Notes under the pieces: generated by a model
The model's database searches: none
Seen by the model: only the letters and a program-made list of their open reading frames with translations
What the model was told of the DNA's origin: nothing
Program-made: the position numbers and the translations under genes
From: Bacillota bacterium
GTDB taxonomy: Bacteria; Bacillota; Clostridia; Lachnospirales; Lachnospiraceae
Direction: 5' to 3'
Length of the DNA: 64,000 nt
NCBI GenBank assembly: GCA_023402845.1
Contig: JAEYFP010000033.1
Location: 1-64,000, forward strand
In this document: positions 26,833 through 35,761 of the stretch, one piece after another
Layout: each line of letters begins with the position of its first letter
Position numbering within the stretch: position 1 is the first letter of the stretch

Positions 26833-27700
26833 GTGTTCCCCGCATAGCGGGGGTGATCCTTCGCGCTAGAGGAGCATAAAAGATATTCTCTTGTGTTCCC
26901 CGCATAGCGGGGGTGATCCTACTGGTCTTTATTAATATAGTAAGTTGCTGATGTGTTCCCCGCATAGCGGGGGTGATCCTTATTCAAAAAAACTCACACA
27001 ACAATTTGCAAGGTGTTCCCCGCATAGCGGGGGTGATCCCGTCCAAAAAGACGGCTACGCAACGTCACCGACCGTGTTCCCCGCATAGCGGGGGTGATCC
27101 TGCCGGAGTGGATGAAAGGCTGATAATCAAACAGTGTTCCCCGCATAGCGGGGGTGATCCTATCGGATGATGGCTTTACTATTTATTTCCCTAGTGTTCC
27201 CCGCATAGCGGGGGTGATCCTAGTACAGTTCTACTTGTCGCATAATTCCAGACGTGTTCCCCGCATAGCGGGGGTGATCCCCATCCTACATAGGCTCTTT
27301 CTCCATCTCTTAAGTGTTCCCCGCATAGCGGGGGTGATCCTTGTCCGGTATACCCAAAAGCACACTGTCCGATGTGTTCCCCGCATAGCGGGGGTGATCC
27401 TATGCGCGCCGTAAACAGGTTTATTGATTTCAAGTGTTCCCCGCATAGCGGGGGTGATCCTGATGCAGATAATGAGCAACCCGAATCCAGTATGTGTTCC
27501 CCGCATAGCGGGGGTGATCCTGTTATCACGGCGCAGCTGGCCGGAGAGATCCTGTGTTCCCCGCATAGCGGGGGTGATCCTCAGATCAAGGCATGGAGAA
27601 AAGTAAATTCTGCGTGTTCCCCCGCATAGCGGGGGTGATCCCAGTGTGACGCGCCAATATGGATACGTATAAGTGTGTTCCCCGCATAGCGGGGTGATCT
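26833..27700 (+). CRISPR. Type I-E CRISPR array, 15 repeats and 14 spacers
   Basis: Repeats 1-13 are identical 27-mers that begin GTGTTCCCC and end GGTGATCC, with arms CCCCGC and GCGGGG around an ATA loop. Their starts are 26833, 26893, 26953, 27013, 27074, 27134, 27194, 27254, 27314, 27374, 27434, 27494 and 27554. Repeat 14 (27614) has one extra C. Repeat 15 (27675-27700) has lost a G and ends in T. Spacers are 33 bases, except number 4 with 34. The first spacer base is T in 11 and C in 3 of 14, which suggests it is PAM-derived, as in E. coli. All spacers differ, and none obviously matches another part of this window. Confidence 0.97.
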
Positions 27701-27777
27701 CATGGAAGGTAGGGCATTGAGGAATTTCAGTTAGTTATAACAGTAAGAGTTTAATTTTTAATTGCAGAAGTATCTTT

Positions 27778-27895
27778 GCAGCTGATCGGATGCCAGCCGC
27801 TATGATTGACTGGATGCTTCATCATGGGTATCTCATTTTATTTTGAAGGAAATAGTTATTGCATGGAGTCTAAACTTATGAAACTGAAGGCCTAA
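27778..27895 (+). pseudogene. C-terminal remnant of an IS21-family IstB ATPase
   Basis: The frame reads AADRMPAAMIDWMLHHGYLILF and, after a one-base shift, EGNSYCMESKLMK, ending at TAA 27893. This is the conserved tail of IstB, the ATP-binding helper of IS21 transposition. Nothing of IstA or of the element ends is visible, so it is a relic. The 77 bases between it and the array hold nothing recognised. Confidence 0.55.
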
Positions 27896-27913
27896 CAGGA
27901 TATATAGTCCTTC

Positions 27914-28309
27914 CTAAAGTAGGGAAAAGTGATGGACAAAAACATTGTTTCGAGAGAGTTGCTTTTGGATTCTGATTTCTGGCATTCTCTTTTGGCATCT
28001 TTCTGACTGCCTTACAGTCAATATTGAGCATCTGCCCGATTTGTATCTTGTTATCACTACAGGAGGAGTTCCTGTCGGGAAAGTAGACAACCAAACAGGT
28101 ACACCTATGTATTTTCCTGTTGAGCTTTTTATCATATTGTTGGTACGGATGCACGTCCAGTGCTCGAAGGGAAAATTTGTATAAGTAAGTGCCTCGTCAA
28201 TCTTGTCCTCCACTTTGCAACTTCCTTCGACTTTATGGTCTGAACAGCAATAGGACATGATCTGTAGTTGTTTGGTAGAATTAGGGGGCAGTAAGCTTAG
28301 TAGGATCAA
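27914..28309 (-). pseudogene. C-terminal remnant of an IS256-family transposase
   Basis: On the minus strand one frame gives ALTYTNFPFEHWTCIRTNNMI. An adjacent frame continues KKLNRKIHRCTCLVVYFPD. Together they match the IS256 transposase tail, where the HWxxIRTNNxIERLNREIRRRT block is diagnostic. The frameshift and altered residues show decay. No terminal repeats were found. Confidence 0.6.
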
Positions 28310-28318
28310 GAGTCAAAG

Positions 28319-28657
28319 CAAAAGAAATTGACCGATATGTTACTGGATGATAAAATTATTAAAAAGGCTTATAATAAGAAATATGATGATATAACTCGTA
28401 AGATTAAGCAAGAAAAACAAGAATGAAGCCTTTTATGCATCTAATGCCAATGTCAAGGATACGTTGGAAAAAGAATGAGAAATATTCGTAGTCAATTAAA
28501 TAAAGTAGAAAGAATTAAAAATTTTGACCGTGTTGTCTTTAAGAGTATTGTAGAAAAGATCATCGTAGGTGAAACAAATGTAGTTAGTAGTCATGGTCCT
28601 TATAAATTATTTTTTAGAGGAATTAATAACAGAGCAGTGCCAGATGCAGAGGACTGA
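28319..28657 (+). pseudogene. C-terminal remnant of a large serine recombinase
   Basis: Successive frames give KKLTDMLLDDKIIKKAY, then ASNANVKDTLEK, then MRNIRSQLNKVERIKNFDRV and FKSIVEKIIVGE. This order matches the coiled-coil C-terminal part of large serine recombinases from integrative elements and prophages. At least two frameshifts break it. The resolvase catalytic domain is absent. Confidence 0.6.
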
Positions 28658-28711
28658 TACCAGAATCTTTTTAAGAAGGCGGAGCAAATAAGATAGATGG
28701 TGCAGTGCTAC

Positions 28712-29540
28712 ATGTTGAATGAAATAATAAATCTATTGGTAGGGAAAATAAGGGAGAAGCTTAATATGCCAGAAGAAATATTGCAAAAGAAGTAAATAAT
28801 GAAATGATTAGATCATATTAGAAAATTGATGATATTATTGTTCGTTATGAGCAGAATGATAGCATTCGAGCTGAGTATGGGAACAGACCCTAAAGTAGCT
28901 ATCAAAGGAATTGTCTTCGGAGTTTGGAAAAGGGTTTTCCCAATCTAATCTACAGAAAATGAGAGTATTTTATCTGAATTATAAAAAGTGCCAGACAATG
29001 TCTGAAAAATTGAAATGGTAGCATTATTATGAAATGTTGGGTATCACGGGTAAACATAGCGTAGTTTTTATGAAAAAGAAGTCGTTAATTCAAATTAGTC
29101 AGTACGTGAACTAAAAAGACAAATCAATACTTTTTTATATGAGAGATTGCTATTATCCAAGGGCGATATAAATAGGCAAGAAGTATTGAAGTTAGAGACA
29201 TTTGGGATAGAGATGAATGAACCAAAAGATTTTATCAAGTCCACCTATGTGGATGAATTTCTTAGAATTTCGGAACATAAACCAATGCTGGTAAGTAATT
29301 TGGAAAAAGCGTTGATGAAACAAATCATTATTATGCAGATGTGGTTTTCTATAATAAATCTTTAAATCTTATCAATCGGCATTTTTCTTTGGACAGACAA
29401 GGATGCTTTGACAGCTGAATATGCGTTAGTTGGATTATCAAGTAATATTTTTGCTTCAAAGTACTTACTACATTCCAGATAAGGAACTGTTGATTGCAGA
29501 GGTTGAGAAAGTACTTAGCAGGTGGAAAGAGAAAGAATAG
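28712..29540 (+). pseudogene. Decayed DUF1016 (YhcG-type PD-(D/E)XK) nuclease gene
   Basis: Across several frames the family order is preserved. NIAKEVNNEMIRSY and VRYEQNDSIRAEYG come first, then GKGFSQSNLQKMRVFYL, NSYERLLLSKG-like and EPKDFIKSTYVDEFLRISEH in the middle. DKDALTAEYALVGLSSNIFAS and IPDKELLIAEVEKVL end it at TAG 29538-29540. At least five stops or frameshifts are present and the central catalytic part is disrupted. YhcG-type proteins occur with restriction systems and mobile elements. No intact gene lies between the array and 29677. Confidence 0.6.
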
Positions 29541-29676
29541 AAATAATATTCGGCTTGTTTCCGCGGCTGAGGAAAACAAGGGAAGAAAGAAAAGGATTTA
29601 CGGATGCTGTAATAGTTCATTAAAATGTGATAAACCGGTGAGGCCGGACGCACAGAAATAGATACGGGAGGAAAAT

Positions 29677-30429
29677 ATGAGAATTCAAATCACACTTACA
29701 TCAAGCGAGTCGAAAAGACTGATTGCAAAGGGAGTCAAGGCATTGCCAAGTGTTCAGAAGGCTCTTGTTGACAAACATATTATTGTTGCGGGAGGAACAA
29801 CAAATGCCTTTGTTCTTTCTGAGCTTCTTGGAGAAGAGATAGAGAAGAAAAGCAGATATACGATTGGTATCATAACAAATGGAGAAACAGGAGAAACAAA
29901 TAAAGATGACAGAATCCCCCCGTTTGTTATTGAAAACGGAAAGGCCATGGATCGGGATTTTCACTGGAAATCATACCTTCCGGAGCTTAAAAGCGGAGAT
30001 ATATTCATAAAAGGAGGAAATGCGGTTGACCACACGGGCTTAGCTGCTGTTCTTGCGTCAAATGATATGGGAGGAACAATCGGTGCCTTATGGGGGCCCC
30101 TCATGCAGCGGAGAATTGAGCTGATTGTTCCGATCGGTCTTGAAAAACTCATTCCTGATGTTCGTGAAGCGGTTGAGTTCATGGCAGGTCATTCTGTTGA
30201 TGAGGCAACCGGACATAAAGTGGGACTTATGCCCATGCTTGGTGCGAAGGTTATTACAGAAATTGCAGCGTTGGAAGTTCTTTATCAAGTTCATGCGAAA
30301 TGCATTGCAGCAGGCGGAGTCTGCGGCTCTGAGGGCGCAGTTGTGCTTGCGGTTGATGGCGAAGAAGAGCGGGTGAAAAGGGCGATGGAAGGCATTAAGG
30401 CTTTAAAGGGAGAACCTCCGATTCGGTAA
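29677..30429 (+). CDS. Conserved protein of unknown function (glycine-rich, possibly nucleotide- or phosphate-binding)
   Basis: The 250-aa protein is intact, with GGGAGG upstream. It has conserved-looking glycine clusters: VAGGTTNAFVLSELLGEE (about residue 38), GDIFIKGGNAVDHTG (about 106), ASNDMGGTIGALWGP (about 127) and AAGGVCGSEGAVVLAVDG near the C-terminus. I associate this pattern with an uncharacterised family found in archaea and Clostridia, but cannot assign an activity. No signal peptide or membrane segment is seen. The following ArsC-like gene is 51 bases downstream and may be co-transcribed. Confidence 0.6.
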   Translation: MRIQITLTSSESKRLIAKGVKALPSVQKALVDKHIIVAGGTTNAFVLSELLGEEIEKKSRYTIGIITNGETGETNKDDRIPPFVIENGKAMDRDFHWKSYLPELKSGDIFIKGGNAVDHTGLAAVLASNDMGGTIGALWGPLMQRRIELIVPIGLEKLIPDVREAVEFMAGHSVDEATGHKVGLMPMLGAKVITEIAALEVLYQVHAKCIAAGGVCGSEGAVVLAVDGEEERVKRAMEGIKALKGEPPIR

Positions 30430-30480
30430 ATAAAAGATATCGTGTAAGTGCACCATTTCAGGGCAGAAAGAGAAACGATA

Positions 30481-30822
30481 ATGAATATACAAATTTTTGG
30501 AACTAAAAAGTGCAAGGATACAAAGAAGGCAGAACGCTTCTTTAAAGAGCGTGGCGTGAAGGTCCAGTTCATTGATATGACGGAAAAAGGCATGAGCAAG
30601 GGTGAATTTAATTCTGTAGCAAATGTCAATGGAGGAATGGAAAATATGGTCAATGTAACTTGTAAAGATCAAGATACAGTTATGTTGATTAAGTATCTGG
30701 CTGCAGATGATAAATTGGAGAAGATATTAGAGAATCCGCAAGTAATTATGACACCGATAGTTAGAAACGGAAAGCAATCTACAATCGGATACCAGCCGGA
30801 AGTATGGAAAACATGGAATTAA
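30481..30822 (+). CDS. ArsC/Spx-family thioredoxin-fold protein
   Basis: The start at MNIQIFGTKKCKDTKKAERFF follows AAAGAGA; an upstream start lacks a site. At 113 aa it has the ArsC family length. Its Cys in TKKCKDTKKA is at the position of the ArsC nucleophile, and KEHGVKVQFIDMTEKG-like and VMTPIVRNGK elements follow. The family includes arsenate reductases and Spx-type regulators. The lack of an adjacent arsR or arsB argues against an arsenic operon. Confidence 0.7.
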   Translation: MNIQIFGTKKCKDTKKAERFFKERGVKVQFIDMTEKGMSKGEFNSVANVNGGMENMVNVTCKDQDTVMLIKYLAADDKLEKILENPQVIMTPIVRNGKQSTIGYQPEVWKTWN

Positions 30823-30883
30823 GAGGATAAGTGTGAGTATGTAAAGGCGCCCCTTATTGAGAAACTTCCTGCGGAGGTCAATC

Positions 30884-31387
30884 ATGAAACTGATTTATAA
30901 AAAAGCAAAGATAAACGATCTGAATGAAATAGAAGCTCTTGTAAAAAATGCAGTTATTGAAATGGAGCATAACGGGATAATGCAGTGGGATGAAATGTAT
31001 CCTGTCAGAGAAGACTTTGAACAGGATATAAAAAACGGTCAATTATATGCGGGCTGTATAAATGATCAGATAGCGGTAATCTTTACTTTGAATCAAGACT
31101 GTGATGAAGAATATAAAAATGGAGATTGGAAAGAGCCGGAGAGACCGTTTTATATAATACATAGATTGTGTGTACACCCTGAATATCAGAAGAATGGTAT
31201 AGCAATGGATGCAATGCAGTTTATTGAATGTACTGTGGTGCAAGATGGAGCACAGGCTATCAGATTAGATGCTTATTCATTAAATCCATATGCCCTCAAG
31301 TTGTATCATAGAAGTGGATACAGCAAGGTTGGAAAAGCAGAGTGGCGCAAGGGGACATTCTATCTGATGGAGAAATATTTGGTTTAA
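30884..31387 (+). CDS. GNAT-family N-acetyltransferase
   Basis: The start at MKLIYKKAKINDLNEIEAL is preferred because GGAGG lies 8 bases upstream. The 167-aa protein has the beta-4 segment IIHRLCVHPEYQKNGIAMDAM with the acetyl-CoA loop. The C-terminal IRLDAYSLNPYALKLYHRSGY is typical of GNATs. The substrate is unknown. It is a single gene between the ArsC-like and DUF1697 genes. Confidence 0.8.
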   Translation: MKLIYKKAKINDLNEIEALVKNAVIEMEHNGIMQWDEMYPVREDFEQDIKNGQLYAGCINDQIAVIFTLNQDCDEEYKNGDWKEPERPFYIIHRLCVHPEYQKNGIAMDAMQFIECTVVQDGAQAIRLDAYSLNPYALKLYHRSGYSKVGKAEWRKGTFYLMEKYLV

Positions 31388-31443
31388 GGACCACAAGATT
31401 GTGGTAAATTAGTGATGCATTGAGATAGAAAGAGGGAAAACAG

Positions 31444-31998
31444 ATGAAATATGCTGTGTTATTCCGGGGGATCAATGTCGGCGGTAAAAATATTGTCAGG
31501 ATGAACGACTTGAAACAGCTGTTGCTTAACCTCGAATTAAGAAATATTCAAACCTATGTTCAAAGCGGAAATGCGGTTTTGGAGTCTGATCTTGACGAGT
31601 GCGCTTTAGAGAATAAGATTTATGACGGCTTTATCAAAAGGTTTGGATTTCAAAGCAGTGTAATCATACGAAATATCGACGAGATGCAGTCGCTTATCGC
31701 ACGGCTCCCGTTTGGGCCTGAAGAGATTGCGGCGGCTGAAAAGGCTGCTCTTCAAGTAGAACACTTATATGTTTATTTTTTGGATAAGCCGCCGACACGG
31801 GATCAAATTGCTCTCCTCTGTGAAGGGTATGATGGCCCGGATCAGCTGAGTGCCGGAAAAAGGGAGCTCTATTTTCTATGTCATCAAAGCATTCGAAAAT
31901 CAAAATTAGCAGTTCGCATGTCTAGGATTTTTCACTCGGCTACGGTACGAAACTGGAAAAGTATTTGTAATTTAAATAATATGCTGGCTGATTTATGA
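31444..31998 (+). CDS. DUF1697 family protein
   Basis: The 184-aa product begins MKYAVLFRGINVGGKNIVRM and continues with LRNIQTYVQSGNAVLES, both diagnostic of DUF1697. The function of the family is unknown. AGAGGG precedes the ATG. Its stop lies just before the nitrilase gene's ribosome binding site, so the two probably form one transcript. Confidence 0.8.
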   Translation: MKYAVLFRGINVGGKNIVRMNDLKQLLLNLELRNIQTYVQSGNAVLESDLDECALENKIYDGFIKRFGFQSSVIIRNIDEMQSLIARLPFGPEEIAAAEKAALQVEHLYVYFLDKPPTRDQIALLCEGYDGPDQLSAGKRELYFLCHQSIRKSKLAVRMSRIFHSATVRNWKSICNLNNMLADL

Positions 31999-32018
31999 AT
32001 CAAAAAAGGAATTTTGCC

Positions 32019-32897
32019 ATGGAAAATTTGAAAGTTGCCTTATTACAGCTTCTGCCGGAAAAGACATTGGATGGAAATCTGCAAAAAGGCTTTGAGTATT
32101 GTAAGAGAGCAAAGGAGATGGGAGCGGATATTGCACTGTTTCCCGAAATGTGGAGCGTCGGCTATACTATTCCGGAAAACATCAATGAATTGGAGGCCGG
32201 TGCTATATCAGCCGACGGCGAATTTGTCTGTTCATTTGGCAGGCTCGCGAAAGAACTCAATATGGCAATCGGAATCACGTTTCTTGAGGCATTTGATCCG
32301 CTTCCAAGGAATACATTATGCCTGTTTGATTGCAGCGGCAGGCGAGTACTTACTTATGCAAAAATACATACCTGCGACTTTGGCAGTGAATGCAGACTGA
32401 CGGCAGGCGAAGATTTTTATGTGACGAATCTCAACACCGCAAAAGGAGATGTGAAAGTCGGTGCAATGATATGCTACGACCGTGAATTTCCGGAAAGTGC
32501 GAGAATCCTGATGCTGAAAGGTGCTGAAATTATTTTGGTGCCGAACGCTTGCCCGATGGAGATGAACCGCATTTCACAGCTTCGGGCGCTGGCTTATGAA
32601 AACATGGTCGGTATCGCAACCGTTAATTACCCGTTGGGACAGCCTGATTGCAATGGGCACTCCACCGCATTTGATGGAATTGCATACAGGCCCTCCGATT
32701 CCGTTTCCCGAGATACATTAATCGTTGAAGCCGGAGAGGGTGCAGGAATTTATCTTGCCGATTTTCCCATTGATGAAATCAGAGATTACAGAAATCATGA
32801 AGTGCACGGCAATGCATACCGCCATCCGGGAAAATACAAGCTTCTCGTTTCCGAGAACATTGAGGAACCATTTCTTCGGAAGGATTATCGAAAATAG
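32019..32897 (+). CDS. Carbon-nitrogen hydrolase (nitrilase superfamily)
   Basis: The ATG at 32019 has AAAAGGA 8 bases upstream, while the ATG at 31995, overlapping the previous stop, has none. The 292-aa enzyme shows the catalytic triad context: Glu43 in LFPEMW, Lys in YAKIHTCDFG and Cys in MICYDREFPE. The superfamily hydrolyses amides such as N-carbamoyl amino acids or omega-amides. The exact substrate is not clear from sequence. Confidence 0.8.
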   Translation: MENLKVALLQLLPEKTLDGNLQKGFEYCKRAKEMGADIALFPEMWSVGYTIPENINELEAGAISADGEFVCSFGRLAKELNMAIGITFLEAFDPLPRNTLCLFDCSGRRVLTYAKIHTCDFGSECRLTAGEDFYVTNLNTAKGDVKVGAMICYDREFPESARILMLKGAEIILVPNACPMEMNRISQLRALAYENMVGIATVNYPLGQPDCNGHSTAFDGIAYRPSDSVSRDTLIVEAGEGAGIYLADFPIDEIRDYRNHEVHGNAYRHPGKYKLLVSENIEEPFLRKDYRK

Positions 32898-33025
32898 AAT
32901 TCATTTTGGCAGGTTTATCTCTTTGTTCATGGGCAGAGCGGCAGCAGGCTAAAAAAGAAATATATTGATATAATAAAAATTATTACATTGGAGAAATTTT
33001 ACTGCGAAAAGCAAGGGGAAACAAC

Positions 33026-33847
33026 ATGATTACCAAAACTGACAAGCAATTCAATATGTTTCCTTCACATGTGGGGCTGAGAAAATATATTCTATATTAC
33101 AATATCGTATTTCCGGAAAATGATACGTTCATGGCACAATATACGCTTATGCCTAACGCTTGCGGAACATTGTCGCTTGCTTTTGATGGAACCGCTGTAA
33201 TTGCTGAACTATGGGGAGCATCCCTAACGCCTGTTTTGTTAGGGATGGAACCAAATAGTTATCATGTCCTGTTGCTTATCCAACTTTCACCCTATGGTTT
33301 GTATCAAATTACACGCCAAAGCCAAGCGGAGTTTGCCGGCAAACGTCTTCCGCTTGTAGACATCGACAACGAGCTTTTTCATTCACTGTACCAAGCTTTT
33401 ATAATGTCAAAAACTACAATAGAGTTAGTAAATACTTGTGAAAAAATATTATATAGGCGCATGGAAAATCCCCTTATTTCGGACGCTTTGTTATTAGCTG
33501 CCACAGTGATTTCTGATAGTTATGGACAAGTACAAGTGAAAGAAGTCGCTCGACAATCCGGTTATAGCGAGCGACAGCTAAACCGCTTGTTTCTTACACA
33601 AATCGGAATGAATATTAAAAGCTATGCACGTTTAACCCGTTTTAACTACGTGTTAAAACACATTCAAACGTCGCCTTGCTTTTTTACGGCATTGTCACAA
33701 CAAGCCGGATATTTCGACCAAGCTCATTTTGATAAAGACTTCAAAGCAATTAGTGGTGTTACTCCTCAAAAATATTTGAAAACCATGTCGGATTTTTACT
33801 ATGACGGAATGGAGATATACGATACAATTTCCTCAAAGGAGGAATGA
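33026..33847 (+). CDS. AraC-family transcriptional regulator
   Basis: The 273-aa protein has an N-terminal sensor domain of the DUF6597 kind (FPSHVGLRKYILYYNIVFPE) and a C-terminal AraC helix-turn-helix pair from about residue 160. The AraC part includes VKEVARQSGYSERQLNRLFLTQIG and AGYFDQAHFDKDFKAISGVTPQKYL. It lies 3 bases before a VOC-family gene on the same strand, so it probably regulates that gene and itself. Confidence 0.85.
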   Translation: MITKTDKQFNMFPSHVGLRKYILYYNIVFPENDTFMAQYTLMPNACGTLSLAFDGTAVIAELWGASLTPVLLGMEPNSYHVLLLIQLSPYGLYQITRQSQAEFAGKRLPLVDIDNELFHSLYQAFIMSKTTIELVNTCEKILYRRMENPLISDALLLAATVISDSYGQVQVKEVARQSGYSERQLNRLFLTQIGMNIKSYARLTRFNYVLKHIQTSPCFFTALSQQAGYFDQAHFDKDFKAISGVTPQKYLKTMSDFYYDGMEIYDTISSKEE

Positions 33848-33850
33848 AAA

Positions 33851-34354
33851 ATGAAATATCAAGGTTGTCTTTTAGCGGTTAAGGATATACCCGCTTCTAA
33901 GCATTTTTATGAAAATGTGCTTCATCAAAACGCTGTAATGGATATTGGCGTACATGTAACCTTTGAGGGATTTTCTCTGCAACAAGGTTATGCTGAACTC
34001 GTTGGATTAGCAGTAGATAGTGTGAAAGAACAGTCACACAACTTTCAAGTTTATTTTGAAGTGGAAGATTTAGACAAAGTGTATGCCGAAATGAAAAACA
34101 TATCCGACTTGCAATGGGTGCATGAAATAAAGGAATACCCGTGGGGGCAGCGTGACATTCGGGTATATGACCCGGACAAGCATATTGTGGAGATTGCAGA
34201 GGATATGAATACCGTTATCAAACGCTTTTTTAATCAGGGCATGTCGGCTGAGGAAGTGGCCAAGCGCACTATGTTTCCCCTTGAAGTCGTAAAGCATATG
34301 CGTTGTACAGAGCATTCTAACGAAATGGGTATTGAGCCTTATTTACGCCAATAA
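33851..34354 (+). CDS. VOC (glyoxalase/bleomycin resistance) superfamily protein
   Basis: The 167-aa protein has one VOC unit in residues 1-115 (LAVKDIPASKHFYENVLHQN, then VYDPDKHIVEIAED). An unusual C-terminal helical extension contains FNQGMSAEEVAKRTMFPLEV. AAAGGAGG lies 8 bases before the ATG, inside the end of the AraC gene. VOC proteins act as lyases, dioxygenases or drug-binding proteins; the role here is unknown. Confidence 0.75.
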   Translation: MKYQGCLLAVKDIPASKHFYENVLHQNAVMDIGVHVTFEGFSLQQGYAELVGLAVDSVKEQSHNFQVYFEVEDLDKVYAEMKNISDLQWVHEIKEYPWGQRDIRVYDPDKHIVEIAEDMNTVIKRFFNQGMSAEEVAKRTMFPLEVVKHMRCTEHSNEMGIEPYLRQ

Positions 34355-34380
34355 AACTCGACAAATAAAGGAGGATGCCT

Positions 34381-35103
34381 ATGAACTGGGAGCCTTGGAC
34401 AGGTTGTTACAAAATAAGTGCTGGCTGCACAAATTGTTATTTTTACGGACCACACGCGAAACGCTACGGTCAAAACACCATACAAAAAACAGATAAATTT
34501 GATTGGCCTATAAGGAAAACTGCAAAAGGCGACTATAATATCAAAGGAAACAAAATTCTTGCGACCTGTTTTGCAACTGACTTTTTTCTTCCCGAAGCGG
34601 ATGAATGGCGTAAAGAAGTTTGGTCTATCATTAAGGAAAGAACGGACATAGAATTTCTGATTTTAACAAAACGAATTGACCGTTTCCTCATATCGATTCC
34701 ATCAGATTGGGGCGCAGGATATGATAATGTAAATATTGGGTGTACTGTTGAAAATCAAAAATTAGCAGACGAAAGGCTTCCGTTATTTTTATCCTATCCG
34801 ATAAAGCGGCGTTTTATAGCTTGTGCCCCACTTTTAGAAGTGATTGATTTAACACCCTATCTTCATGGAGCAGATCATGTTACAGTTGGCGGCGAAACGG
34901 GGCGAGCTGCTCGTGAATGTGATTATGATTGGGTACTTAATATTCGTGAACAATGCATAAAAGCAAATGTAACATTTTGGTTCAAAAATACAGGCTCATT
35001 TTTTAAACGTGACGGTGTAGTGAATAAAATAAATCCATTTAAGCAGACCAGTATAGCGAAAGAGCTTGATATAAATATTTTAGATGGCAAAAGATTGTTT
35101 TAA
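34381..35103 (+). CDS. DUF5131 (phage Gp37/Gp68-like) family protein
   Basis: The start at MNWEPWTGCYKISAGCTNCY follows AAAGGAGG; two codons upstream is a spurious ATG inside the site. The Cys cluster C9-x5-C15-x2-C18 is the family's iron-sulphur-like signature, related to the radical-SAM fold. ATCFATDFFLPEADEWR and CAPLLEVIDL are further conserved blocks. The 240-aa length is standard. The biochemical role is unknown; homologues occur in phages and mobile DNA. Confidence 0.75.
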   Translation: MNWEPWTGCYKISAGCTNCYFYGPHAKRYGQNTIQKTDKFDWPIRKTAKGDYNIKGNKILATCFATDFFLPEADEWRKEVWSIIKERTDIEFLILTKRIDRFLISIPSDWGAGYDNVNIGCTVENQKLADERLPLFLSYPIKRRFIACAPLLEVIDLTPYLHGADHVTVGGETGRAARECDYDWVLNIREQCIKANVTFWFKNTGSFFKRDGVVNKINPFKQTSIAKELDINILDGKRLF

Positions 35104-35134
35104 TAAAACGAAGAATTAACCCCGGCAATCGCTC

Positions 35135-35164
35135 TTGACAACTATGCGGAGATCCGCATATAAT
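35135..35164 (+). promoter_or_regulatory. Strong sigma-A promoter with a palindrome in the spacer, for the ECF sigma operon
   Basis: A perfect TTGACA (35135-35140) and a perfect TATAAT (35159-35164) are separated by 18 bases. Nearly the whole spacer is the dyad ATGCGGA-GA-TCCGCAT (35144-35159), well placed for a repressor or a MerR-like activator. The promoter makes the first 18 codons of the longer sigma-factor frame untranslatable. Confidence 0.75.
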
Positions 35165-35188
35165 TTAGGCGAAAAAATTTTGGAGGTG

Positions 35189-35761
35189 GTGGCTACGACA
35201 AAAGCAGAAACAAATGAAGCTCTCTACGCCGCCTATCTCAGCGGCGACGGCAACGCGCTGCGTGTTCTCATGGAACGCCACGGCGATGCCCTGACGCTCT
35301 ATATTAACGGTTACATACATGACATTCACGAGGCCGAGGACTTGATGATTGAAGCCTTTTCCCGCATGGTGGCTGCGAAGCCCCGGCTTGTGGAAAATGG
35401 TTTTAGGGCATATCTGTATAAAACCGCCCGGAACCTTGCCCTGCGCCACGCGGACAGGCGCCGCCGCCACTCCTGTTTCAGCCTTGAGGCGTTAGCGAAC
35501 GAGCCGGAAAGCAAACTGCTGGTGGAGGCGGTTTTGCAAACCGAAGAACAAAGCCGCATCCTGCATCAGTGTATGGAACAGATTAACCCCGATTACCGCG
35601 AAGCACTGTATCTGTTGTATTTTGAGAATATGAGCTATGCGCAGGCAGCACAGATCATGGGGAAAACCATAAAACAAATTGATCATTTGCTGGAGCGGGG
35701 CAAAAAAGCCCTGCGCCCGCTATTGGAACAGGAGGGAATCACCGATGCGCAGTACCGATGA
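35189..35761 (+). CDS. ECF-type RNA polymerase sigma factor
   Basis: The GTG at 35189 is the best start: it lies after the promoter and behind GGAGGTG, although the spacing is short. The 190-aa protein has region 2 (AEDLMIEAFSRMVAAKPRL and GFRAYLYKTARNLALRHADR) and region 4 (EALYLLYFENMSYAQAAQIMG, then LERGKKALRPLL). It is the first gene of a tight operon of three overlapping membrane-protein genes, the last PrsW-like. By analogy with the SigW-RsiW-PrsW circuit, it is probably held and released at the membrane. Confidence 0.85.
   Translation: MATTKAETNEALYAAYLSGDGNALRVLMERHGDALTLYINGYIHDIHEAEDLMIEAFSRMVAAKPRLVENGFRAYLYKTARNLALRHADRRRRHSCFSLEALANEPESKLLVEAVLQTEEQSRILHQCMEQINPDYREALYLLYFENMSYAQAAQIMGKTIKQIDHLLERGKKALRPLLEQEGITDAQYR

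Noticed and set aside
27154..27629. Overlapping open frames on both strands across the CRISPR array with repeating VPRIAGVI or SPPLCGEH units
   Set aside because: They are translations of the CRISPR repeat; the period is the repeat unit and no ribosome binding site is present.
35135..35188. Longer N-terminus for the ECF sigma factor
   Set aside because: A perfect promoter occupies these bases, so transcription begins after them.
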